Source of the DNA: Hydractinia symbiolongicarpus
Taxonomy: Eukaryota; Cnidaria; Hydrozoa; Anthoathecata; Hydractiniidae
DNA: 64,000 bases
Direction: 5' to 3'
Assembly: GCF_029227915.1 (NCBI RefSeq)
Contig: NC_079876.1
Location: 12,214,001 to 12,278,000, forward strand
Position 1 is the first letter of the stretch. The number at the start of each line of letters is the position of its first letter. The position numbers were made by a program, and so were the translations under genes. The notes under the pieces were generated by a model. That model was not told where the DNA came from, did no database searches, and saw only the letters and a program-made list of their open reading frames with translations. Shown here in pieces: positions 22,643 through 32,007 of this stretch.

Positions 22643-23463
22643 ATATGACTTACACGCATTATACTCGCCCGTCATGATCAGAGGTCTGATCGGTGTGAAG
22701 CATTCTCTGTTGAGAACTACAGCAAAAGTATCTTGAATATAATTGGGTACGTAAAAATCGCCAAATTAGTGTCTGGAATGTTTTTTGGCAACACGTCATG
22801 TTTGACAGAACCAATTCTAGCTCAGCATCAAAGGGACTTGGACTAGGTATATAATTTACACATCCAATTAAACGTCTTTACTTGTTTTTTCCAACGATGT
22901 GCAGTGGACATTATGGAACACAATAGAAGTCATCAACAACAGCCACAGTGTCACTTCTAAATTTTTAGGTAAATAAATTAAAAGCTTGAGATAAAAAATG
23001 AGTTGGATCTATCAAAAAAATGAAGTGCAACTCTTCATAATCTCTAAAAGTATTCGATCGATGAATCATACAATATTCTGGTAATTTTCGGACTAATTCT
23101 AACCTGTTTTAGACTGCAGTTTTGACTATCATTCAAGTTTCAGTTACTTTTCCAACTGACTGATACAACCTGGACAATAGAATCTATTAAATAAAAAAAT
23201 TATTTACACATCGCTGTAGTTAAAATAAGGAAACACAAAAAAACACACAGAAAGTCACAATTCTGAAAATAATGGACAGGGTATATCCCTCATTTTTATA
23301 GATGAGTTGCGTCCAGCGTGACGAAAGGCGTGACGTTGTGTTTTGATTTTGCTTAGAGAACAACAGACAGCCACGATCAAAAACATTAAGTAAAAACAAG
23401 AACTAATGTTAAAATAAAAGAAGATTTAGTGTCATTCTCCAAAAGTTAGATAACCCAAGAAAA
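22643..23463. other. Probable hAT interior or intergenic stretch
   Basis: No open frame is supported. Because a hAT C-terminal fragment follows at 23464, part of this may be decayed transposon sequence. Confidence 0.3.
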
Positions 23464-23631
23464 TTACTTTTTTTTGAAGTTATAAAAGTGGAAAAACTGA
23501 TGTTAGTTATGCTTGCTACAAATACTGTTAGCGAACGATGTTTTCCAGCTTTGAACCGCATAAAAACTTACCATCGAGCTACAACTAGATACACGGATAA
23601 TCTGATGGTATTACATATTCACAACTCATAA
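23464..23631 (+). pseudogene. hAT transposase C-terminal (dimerisation) fragment
   Basis: Fifty-five codons ending at TAA 23629-23631 contain LMLVMLATNTVSERCFPALN, followed by RIKTYHRATTRYTDNLMVLH. The A-T-N-x-V-S-E-R-x-F-S-x-L pattern and the following R-x-x-x-x...L-M-x-L-H are the signature of the hAT dimerisation domain. The catalytic region is not recognisable upstream, so this is a 3' remnant. The C-rich stretch and AATATTGAAATTGTGGTTACGGCACTG at 24120-24164 may be the element's right end, as it resembles the right end of the hAT MITE at 45829. Confidence 0.75.
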
Positions 23632-24164
23632 ACTGATAATATGAAGTAGCAAACAAATTTATTAAAAAGAAAGAAAGTTGTTCAGGAATATTCGGATCCT
23701 TCCCATAGATCACTATTATAAAAATCACTGAATGTTTTAAGGAGACTTGCAGCACATTTTAAAAAGTCCAAATGCAAGGTAAATTATCTGAAAAAAGTGG
23801 CAGCATCCTTAAAATTTCTAGTGTTCTTATCATTTTTTATATTATTGTAGATATGTATCTCTTTCTACCCTTTGGTTTCTGATGGAAATTTTTATCTAAA
23901 TTTTGAAGCCAATTAAACAAAGCAGTTTTTCTAAATTACTAAAATATCGAAACATTCATCTTGATTTTTACCATTGAACCATGAGATCGTTGACGTCTGG
24001 AAGGGTATTTTCCGCCAATCTATAGATGTAAAATTTGAAATTTTACTTCTCGGGGGCTTCTTGGGTAGCCACTATACAACGCGAAATTCATATATGTAAT
24101 TTTTCTATATAGCCCCCCTCCCTCCCCCTCCCCCCCCAATATTGAAATTGTGGTTACGGCACTG
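23632..24164. other. 3' part of the hAT relic, with a C-rich tract
   Basis: Contains a polypyrimidine C-rich run (24111-24137) and a putative hAT right terminus ending GGCACTG at 24164. No gene. Confidence 0.35.
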
Positions 24165-24166
24165 TA

Positions 24167-24678
24167 CAGTGGAATCTCTCTAAAACGGACATCATTGGTG
24201 CAAAAAAAGTGCTCGTCTTATAGAGGTGTCCGCTTTATGGAAATTGTATCCAAAAATCACTTTCAGAGCAAAATTTTGCCGAAACCATGGCTTTTTTTGT
24301 TTAATTACGTTTTTCTTTGTTCTATTCCTTTTAAATCAAGGAAATGAGACTTTTAATTTGATGAATGTGAACTTATATTAATCATACGCTCCACTGTTAT
24401 AAAAATAGAAACAAATACATTGTATTTTATAATCTACTCAAAGAAATCTCGGATTGAAGTTTGGTTTATATTTGATATTTGGAGCTCCTCCACTTATTTC
24501 TTAACTGATAACAGCATGTCACGACTTTCGTCGTCTTAGGACTGTGACAAGTTTTTTTTTTTTTCGTGCGCCCGCTTTGCACAGAGCTTTTTTAGGGGAA
24601 AATGTCATTTAGTGCGATAAAAGTGTCTGCTTTATAAAGTGTCCGCCTTATAACTATGTAGAGGTGTCCATTCCACTG
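24167..24678. mobile_element. pogo/Tigger-type MITE with TA duplication
   Basis: CAGTGGAATCTCTCTAAAAC at the left and AGAGGTGTCCATTCCACTG at the right are inverted repeats starting CAGT, flanked on both sides by TA (24165-24166 and 24679-24680). Subterminal GTCCGCTTTAT words (24226-24237, 24627-24655) are shared. No transposase. It directly abuts the presumed hAT right end. Confidence 0.75.
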
Positions 24679-24680
24679 TA

Positions 24681-24986
24681 TATTTCGTCCTTCCGCCGTT
24701 GCAAAACGGGAAGATCCCAGGGAACGAAAGTGGGAACAGCGACGTCAAAATCGGATTTAATCCGAAATAAGTTTAAACAACAAACATGCCAACATGGCGG
24801 AAGAGAAGTGACAAGTTGCCAATGTGCTTAGTTTGCAAGTATGGCTTGTTATTATTTGCATGCAGAACAAATACTTTTCTGTTTATTTCAAATATATTTG
24901 TTAAGGTTTGAAGCGGGCTGCAATACCCATGTGGTATATGTTTCAAGTCTGTTAATTCCAATCACAAAGCTGTACAATGTTACTTA
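24681..24986. other. Intergenic stretch
   Basis: No gene or repeat recognised. Confidence 0.3.
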
Positions 24987-24995
24987 CTTAACCGT

Positions 24996-25626
24996 GACAA
25001 CTGCAAATTAAATTATTTCTCCTAAATAAGCTAGTAGCTAAATTAGGAGATTTTTAATAGCTTAACTTGGAGAGAATAGTCTATTTAGGAGATGGAAAAT
25101 TTTAATCGACGATATCTTCGCAATCTTTGTTGGTTGCACTACTATTTTTCCTGTACTACTTGCTGACTGTGCTCTTTTAGGTCAAATTTTATAGAATTTG
25201 CATTGCGGATATAAAAGTTATACATGCAAACTTCCCCACCAACCAAACTCGTTTCCAATCGACTAGAACAAGGTCCTGGGCAAGATTGTCCAAATAGCTT
25301 ATTTTGTCTATGATAGCCTAATTAGGACATCATAGTCTAACCATCCGCCATCTTTTTTTAAATCAACATATTGTTTTTAGGCAGTTTTTTAAAACATGCT
25401 GGAAAAAGCGTTGTGCGCATGTGGATTAGCGGCAAAACAAACTAAAAGCAAATTTTCAAATCATACCATGACATTTACGAAAATAATAACCTTAAATATC
25501 GGTGTGATCACATACCAGAAGGCTGTAATAAGCAAATTTAATGTTAATAGCCTAGTTAGGAGATAAATTTTGCCTAATCTGTCTATCATGGCCTATTTAG
25601 GCGGAATAGTCTAATTTGCAGTTGTC
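24996..25626. mobile_element. Mutator-like MITE with degenerate 9-bp duplication
   Basis: The left end GACAACTGCAAATTAAATTA and the right end TAGTCTAATTTGCAGTTGTC are inverted repeats. Flanking 9-mers CTTAACCGT (24987-24995) and CCTAACTGT (25627-25635) agree at 7 of 9 positions, the length expected for Mutator-like elements. The interior repeats TAGGAGAT/CTCCTAA and GCCTAATTAGGA words in both orientations. Confidence 0.55.
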
Positions 25627-25635
25627 CCTAACTGT

Positions 25636-26394
25636 TAACTTATGTTAACTTTTGAAGTTGTAGCTTCACAAACGGGTCCATATATTCACTGTAGTGACCT
25701 CACTAATATTGATTATACCGTCCTATGAAATTCCAATGATGTTTGCACTGTAATGAATGTCGCAAAGAAATCTTCCCTCTGCTACAAAGTGATTCCCCTT
25801 CTTGTGAATGATAATGAGAGCTTCTCCCCTGTCTTAATGAATTTATTGAGATCCTTTTTGTTGCAATTAAATTCCTTTTCACCTGAAATTTGTAATCAGT
25901 CTATCTTAGTATAGTAGTATAGTATAGTGTATTCTGACAATAATTTCAGGTTACAACAACCTCTAGGGTCAGCTCAAAATAAATAGATAAAAAAAAAAAA
26001 CCTGGACAAGAATGGAAGCTCGGTAAAGAACATGGATAAGATTTGAATAAACCTTATAGCAGCTACCTAAAAGCAATTGAACAAGGAGACTTCTCAGTCA
26101 ATTTGAGTAAATACATTTATACTGCGATATCGAATACATCTGTGTACCAGGCATGAAATACTATGATTTTAAATTTTTAATACTTTTTAAAATGTAATTG
26201 GTAAAATATTTAACTTTGCTTTAGATTATAAATAAAATTTGAAAAAAAGGCAATTAAAAAAAAAATAATAATAATGATCGCAAAACAATCAAACAAACAC
26301 AAACAAACAAGAAAAGAGTATGATAATAACGAAATTAGTGAGGTTAAGCTCAAAAAAAAAAAAAAACCCAATTCACAAAGACACTCCTCCCTAT
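25636..26394. other. Intergenic stretch with A-rich tracts
   Basis: Holds a TAGTATAGTAG simple repeat (25908-25930) and several A-runs with CAAA repeats (25990-26000, 26256-26310, 26350-26366). No gene; the right part is presumably the 3' end of the minus-strand LINE. Confidence 0.35.
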
Positions 26395-27923
26395 CTAATA
26401 TATGAAATTAGTAATATCCAGATCATAATAATATAATTGGTCCTTATCAGACCATAATTTGTCTAGCTTCATTTTAAATTGATTCACTGTGTTACATGAC
26501 ACTGTGTCCTCCTCAGGTAAAGAATTCCATAAAGTCACTACACGATTCGTGAATGAGAACTTTCGCAAATCCAAGTTACAGCTTCCTTTAAAAAGTGCTT
26601 TATCGTGTCCTCTGGTGGTAGACAATTTTGGCAATAACAAGTTCTCAGTAACAGCTTCGTCATAAACATTATTAGTTATCTTGAATGTCTCAATCATATC
26701 TGCTCGATATCTTCTGTAGAATAATGAGGGAGTTTCAGTAACCTGAGCCTTTCATCATATGTTAAATCCTTCATACCTGGGAGCATTTTCGTAGCTCTAC
26801 GTTGTATGTTTTCCACAATCAACATGTCCTTTTTCAAGAATGTACACCATACTGTGTTAGCATACTCAATATGTGGTCTGACAAGGGATGTGAACAACAA
26901 GACAAAGTTTTCATTATCCATATAGTCAAATGTCCTTCGATTCAAGCCCATAATCTGATTTGCTTTTTTAACCTTTGATGAAATGTGGTTTGAAAATGTT
27001 AGATGGTTATCTATTAATCCAAGATCTTCTTCACAACTTGTATTTCTAAGGGTGGAACCATTCATAACGTAATTGCATGGACTTGATAGTCTATTTTTTG
27101 TAGTTATTCTCATTGCAACACATTTATCTGGATGAAATTTCAACAGGGTATTATTAGACCACTGCACTATACTATTTAGATCTTCTTGTAGTTTGCGATA
27201 GTCCTCACTCGAAAATATTTCACGAAATAATTTATTATCATCAGCAAATAAGAATATATCCGAGTATTGAATTTCCTGTATTGTGGTATTGATGTAAATC
27301 ACAAACAAAATTGGTCCTAACACAGATCCCTGTTGAACCCCGCTAATCACTTCAGCCCAGTCTGACTCTTCACCATTTATTACCACGCGTTGGAATCGGT
27401 TTGATAGAAAGTCCTTGACCCACGATATAATGGAACAATCGACTTGATAAAACTGAAGTATTGCTATCAACCTATTGTGTGGTACTTTATCAAAGGCTTT
27501 CATAAAATCACAATAAATTACATCTACTGCTCCCCCTTTATCAAGAATCTCAGTCCACTTATCCAAAACTTTGATTAGCTGTAGTACTGTGGATCTTCCA
27601 GATATAAACCCATATTGCTTATTAGACAACAAACCATTATCTACCAAAAATTTCACGAGTGCATCTTTAATAAATGATTCAAGTTTGTTGGTAAGTTCTT
27701 GTCTCCTTTTTTGAATATAGCACTAATATTAGCATACTTCCAATTCTCAGGTACAGTTGCAGATCTCAAGGAATTGTTAAAAATTTCAGTTATTGCTGGC
27801 GTTAATACATCTGCAAGCTCTTTCAATACACGTGGATGCATATTGTCGGGTCCAGGGGACTTAGAAATATTGAGGTTACATAACTTGTCATACACCATTT
27901 TTTCTGTCATCTTGAGGAAGTGA
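26395..27923 (-). pseudogene. CR1/Jockey-group LINE reverse transcriptase, broken
   Basis: Three minus-strand frames in series. 27910-27653 carries NISKSPGPDNMHPRVLKELA and VPENWKYANISAIFKKGDK (finger region). At about 27690 the expected asparagine-tyrosine-arginine-proline block is deleted with a frame change, after which 27656-26694 continues with YGFISGRSTVLQLIKVLDKW, IYCDFMKAFDKVPHN (first catalytic Asp), SGVQQGSVLGPILFVIYIN and LFADDNKLF (catalytic Asp pair). 26697-26395 holds the C-terminal region (FSFTNRVVTLWNSLPEEDTV). The endonuclease half is missing, so the copy is 5'-truncated. The domain order and SGVQQGSVLGP/FADD motifs support a non-LTR element of the CR1/Jockey group. Confidence 0.85.
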
Positions 27924-28385
27924 AGGTCCTAATAAGCCAACTTGGATTTGACTTCAGTGCCATTGGTAATGCTGAGACTAAGATCTCCACCTAAAATGTT
28001 TCTGAAAATCTCTTCCTAAATAAATATTTATTTGAACATACCCATTCTAATTCTAATAATGGCGACGTACTTTTATATATAAATCCATACAAAGTCTGTT
28101 TTGTATGATATTTTTTTTGGTGAAAAAGCCTTGTCAGGCCGTTTCTCATAGTATTTTTTAAAGTTTGTTTTATCTATATTATTGAATTTTTTTGATTTTT
28201 ATATTTCATTATTTCTTGCAATGCACAGAAAATTCTTTGTCTTTGGAATAATAATGGAATTAGCCGTAACAACAGAATCACTATATAGGGATCGTCTCAA
28301 AATGTTTGTATTTTTTTTCCTATAATTATACGAACTCTACAAAGTACTTCATTTTGTGAAACGAATGTCATACGAAGTGTTTCGT
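27924..28385. other. Intergenic stretch between two LINE fragments
   Basis: AT-rich; nothing recognised apart from the short 5' remainder of the LINE near 27924-27990. Confidence 0.3.
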
Positions 28386-28640
28386 TTCATCATCATTCAT
28401 CATCATCATTCTCGGCTTAACGTCCGTTTTCCATGCTAGCATAGGTTGGACGGGGTATATTAATCACCCTCTTCCAATCTGATCTAGACTTTGTTAGATC
28501 TAAACTCAACTTCCTCTGTATCAAGTCTGTCCTTATAACCTCCTGCAAAGTCTTTCTTGGTCTGCCTCTGGGCTTTGCCCCAGGAACTATCAAGTCTCTA
28601 CACTTTCTTACCCAATTAATCTCCTCCATTTTTTCCAAGT
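28386..28640 (-). pseudogene. 3' end of a second LINE with ATG-type microsatellite tail
   Basis: The minus-strand frame 28638-28417 reads GAKPRGRPRKTLQEVIRTDL and later RSDWKRVINIPRPTYASMEN. The G-R-P-R-K-T-W-x-E-V...D-L and S-x-W-K-R-x-I-x-x-x-R-P-T motifs are typical of the extreme C-terminus of certain animal LINE ORF2 proteins. It is followed on the minus strand by a short untranslated tail with AAGCCGAGAATGATGATG and an (ATG)n run (plus strand CATCATCATT at 28388-28408), as expected at a LINE 3' end. It is heavily 5'-truncated. Confidence 0.75.
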
Positions 28641-28790
28641 GCGTTTAAAATTAAAAATGTAAACAAAGTTTATACAAACTTATTTAACATATGATACGAA
28701 GTTAAACAAAGTTTTTTTTTATCATATAAAATGGAATGATACGAACTTTGAACGAAGTAAATTGCTATACGATCTTGTAAATTGCTTTAA
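28641..28790. other. Short spacer
   Basis: AT-rich sequence containing repeated ATACGAA words; no gene recognised. Confidence 0.3.
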
Positions 28791-28872
28791 GATCTGCATC
28801 AAACAGAACAAAAACCCCATTGAACATTATTGTAATTAGTTATACTGTCTAAACACGAACAGTAGGTTAACA
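28791..28872 (-). repeat. 3' long terminal repeat (short, 82 bp)
   Basis: Direct repeat partner of 31521-31602. It ends on the plus strand with GGTTAACA, corresponding to the TGTTAACC start on the element strand. For an LTR it is unusually short, so the outer part may be lost. Confidence 0.65.
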
Positions 28873-28908
28873 ATCTTTCCTACTTTTCTTCAACCTTGAT
28901 GTACACTA

Positions 28909-29535
28909 TTTACACATCACCAACTTGAGATTCATGGAGCCCACCACGCTGAAAGGTTCTCAATAGTCCATCAGCAGGTGCTCCTCTTTTCGTCAGACAA
29001 TTTGCAATTTGTTTCTTGCTATCAATCCACTTTACATCTGTTATTTCACTTCTGTCAATCTTCTTTAAGTAGAGACAAATCTATCCGTAGTCGCTTATTC
29101 ACACCAAAAAAAATTGTAAGATAATTGTAACAATTTACGTTATAATGTCTTGTAGTAACAAGACGAAATATCCGTTAAATTAAAATAAAAACAATGTCAT
29201 CATCAATTAAACTTCACGTACTTATTTTTATTATCCACAGCAGATTTGATCAAATGAACTGCTTCAAATAGTTGTTGACTGTCTGTGTAACATATAATGG
29301 AATTTAAAACATTACGACCACATACTTCAGTCAGTAAATTTGATAACCAGAATGCTGCTTCTGCAGCTTCAACTTGAATCAGAGTTTCTGCAGCCATTGT
29401 ACTCTTTACTACTCTTTGCAGGCGCTTTGACTGCCACACAATGGGTGATAGATTTCTACAGTCGTCTTTCAGAAATATTATATACAGATCCTCCGTTTCT
29501 AAGGTTTGCAAAAGATACGTCATTGTAGACTTCAA
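28909..29535 (-). pseudogene. copia RNase H region
   Basis: 29535-29203 on the minus strand reads SPIVWQSKRLQRVVKSTMAA and ETLIQVEAAEAAFWLSNLL, then ICYTDSQQLFEAVHL, the usual copia RNase H pattern with an internal DSQ motif. After an insertion of about 130 bases (29100-29230) the last segment continues with EITDVKWIDSKKQIANCLTK and RGAPADGLLRTFQ and stops at TAA near 28909. The insertion and a frame change show that it is inactive. Confidence 0.75.
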
Positions 29536-29809
29536 GAGTCAAATTTTTCATAGTACCTTTAAACTGTAAAATCACATTTTCGTTTTTGGCTTTTATCAGA
29601 ACTTTGTTGCCTTTCAATAAATCATCTATTGTGGCTTCCGTTACTGATGCTCCTAATTAACAGACTTCAAACATGATATCGGGTCTGGCCTGTCCACTTA
29701 ACCAGCACAGCCGTCCTATTAAGTCTCTGAATTCCCTGATCTCATTTTCATTCAGTGGATAATTCTTCTTCCCCTTTCTTTCTTTTTCTATTTTAATAGG
29801 TTTAATTTC

Positions 29810-30558
29810 CTAAACATATGCATTTTGGTTGATTTGAATGGTAAAATCACTGTGCTGGTTCAAGCTAAATCCAAGATAACGAAATACAGTTGAACATTCA
29901 GATGCAACAAGAAACACTCTCTGAAATGGTTCTATGACATTTTCGATGAAATCCTTATTCCTGCCCCAACAAAAATCATCAACATGTGTGGCCATTACTC
30001 CTGATAATTGTTGACCATGATGCCAGTAAAATTTTGCAGGATCACTCTTGCTCACCGAAACATTAAGATTCATGAGCTTTACTTTTACACGCAAATACCA
30101 ACAGCGAGATGCATCCACCAAACCATAAATGCATTTCTTAAGCTTCCACAAAGAATTTCCATTATCAGCTTCTTCTGGAGGTTTCAGGTAAACAGTTCTT
30201 TCAATTTCCTTTCCTTATAAATTGCAGATTTGATATCAATAGAATTGCATCTCCAAAAATTGTAAGCAATGAGGGTGAGTATCAAACGCAAACTTTCCTT
30301 CGAGCAAGTTAGGAAGTCTTTTAAATGTCATTTTCTATCTCCTCGAAGCCCCGTGCAACTAATCTGGCTTTCATCATTTTCATAAACCTTGTTCTTTTTC
30401 CATTTTTCCAATTTGTCAATTTTAGCATTCAAGACGTCTGAATCTGCAAATTTTAGTTGCGAAAGAAGTACCTCTTTTGTGTTTGTTGGCTGCCAACTTT
30501 CAATTTCCTCCCAATCAACACATGACAATGAATTACTATCTACATCTTGTATATTCAA
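29810..30558 (-). pseudogene. copia reverse transcriptase region
   Basis: 30558-30328 holds the N-terminal portion (KLEKWKKNKVYENDESQ). 30151-29810 holds KLKKCIYGLVDASRCWYLRV and GVMATHVDDFCWGRNKDF, the copia Y-G-L-x-x-A-S-R-x-W-Y and catalytic V-D-D box. Stops and frame changes separate the two parts, and the region around 30160-30327 is read in another frame. Confidence 0.8.
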
Positions 30559-30567
30559 ATAGGATTT

Positions 30568-31550
30568 TTATTTTCCAGTTGCTTTACCACCTCTTGATAT
30601 AATTTCCACATCTTTAACTGTATCACAGTCCTTGAACTTACACTTTACAAATGACTTAGCTTTGGGTTTAACGGAACCATCAAACCACTTTTGGTCTTGT
30701 GTGTCACTGTTTGTTACATCTAAGGACAGTCGACTTATGCTACTGGTTAGATTATTTATATCATTAATTTCATCTGATGCAACTTGTCTCTCCTTTCTAA
30801 TGGCATCCCTTCTTTCTGGTTCATCACTTTGAAAGTTCTGCAAATCAATATCAGAATTTTCCGTACTGTCATCACTATCTCCATCACCTACTACTTCTTC
30901 ATTCACATGATTATCGGTGTTGGTTAAAGATGTTATTGGTTTATTTCTGCAACTTTCTATGGGAGTAGCATCAATCAGAGAAAAACCTGTGTCTCTTTGG
31001 ATACGACAAGGTTGCACACAGACACACAAACTGCCATGTTTTATTAAAACCTGTTTGCCATCCTGTCCTATGACACTACATGGGCCTTTCCAAGCATTGC
31101 TTGTGTTTCTTTTATAAAATACCTTGTCCCCAGTTTCAAATTTATCATCACCTGACGTTCTTGTTTGAAGCCTTAATGCTCTTCTAACCTTTTCCACTGA
31201 TTCACTTTGTATGAATGCCTTTCGTGCAGTGTTCATAGCATTTAGATTTGTTGCAACAATCTCACTGGAAGTCTTTCCTTCCAAAGCTGGTAACTTCACA
31301 TTTTCGTAGTTCGGAAGATTTGGGTTGAATCCAAAAACAAGTTGGTTCGGATTGTAGCCATATTGACATTTTTCAGGGAATTTTTGGCGCTCACTGACCA
31401 GGCTACCAAATCGACTGTGACTTTATCCTCCATCATCTTGCTAACTGACTTGGGTTTAACACAACAATCATTAAACACAACAGCAACACAACAGCGACGC
31501 AACGTTGTACCAATGTAACAGATCTGCACCAAACAAAACAAAAACCTCAT
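30568..31550 (-). pseudogene. copia integrase C-terminal region
   Basis: 31550-31296 (VAWSVSAKNSLKNVN) shifts frame near 31370 and continues in 31299-30568 with MKLPALEGKTSSEIVATNLN and FETGDKVFYKRNTSNAWKGP. The K-N-S-L-x-N...L-P-A-L-E-G and G-D-x-V-x-Y-K-R motifs are the usual end of copia integrases. The following acidic linker (DGDSDDSTENSDIDL) leads towards the reverse transcriptase. The integrase catalytic core is absent. Confidence 0.75.
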
Positions 31551-31602
31551 CCAACATTATTGTAATTAGTTATACTGTCTAAACACGAACAGTGGGTTAA
31601 CA
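31521..31602 (-). repeat. 5' long terminal repeat (short, 82 bp)
   Basis: Partner of 28791-28872, six mismatches counted by eye. A few further bases (31514-31520, TGTAACA) may belong to it, which would give a TG...CA-type boundary. Confidence 0.6.
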
Positions 31603-31605
31603 TTC

Positions 31606-32007
31606 AAACCACACAAAAAATTCTGAATAGGGATTTGCAATTAAAAAAAAGTAATCAAAAAAGGATCTTATTAATGTTTCTGTAGACTTGTTATAGGTCC
31701 ATGGATAATTTTACTTAGACAGAAAAACTACGAAAAAGGTTCTATCATTTGGATTTTGGTCATCACATGAATACGTATATTTGATATATACCATATTTGT
31801 TTACCTTTCGGTCAATGTAGTGAGGAACTTCTGGCTTGCTTTTTGACTATATAAGACATATATAGCAAAAGTTTGTAAAGTATACTGATTTACTTGTTTT
31901 CATATTTGATAATATTTGTTAAACCTAATAGTTTAAACTCACATTATGCACTTACATATTACCTGAAACTGTTTTCTATATATAAATAAAACATATTTAG
32001 ACAAATA
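31606..32007 (+). other. Upstream region of CEP78
   Basis: About 400 AT-rich bases between the copia element and the CEP78 start codon. The promoter and 5' untranslated region presumably lie here, and a TATATATAAATAAAA stretch is at 31978-31992, but no specific element can be assigned. Confidence 0.4.

Larger units (their letters stand above)
28791..31602 (-). mobile_element. Deleted Ty1/copia LTR retrotransposon
   Basis: Two 82-bp direct repeats (28791-28872 and 31521-31602, about 76 of 82 identical) bound a minus-strand series of pol fragments in copia order: integrase, reverse transcriptase, RNase H. On the minus strand the repeats begin TGTTAACC. A purine-rich tract (AGAAAAGTAGGAAAGA) immediately precedes the 3' repeat, as a polypurine tract should, and TTGGTACAACG follows the 5' repeat where a primer-binding site is expected. 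Gag, protease and most of the integrase core are gone. No clear 5-bp target duplication was found. Confidence 0.75.
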
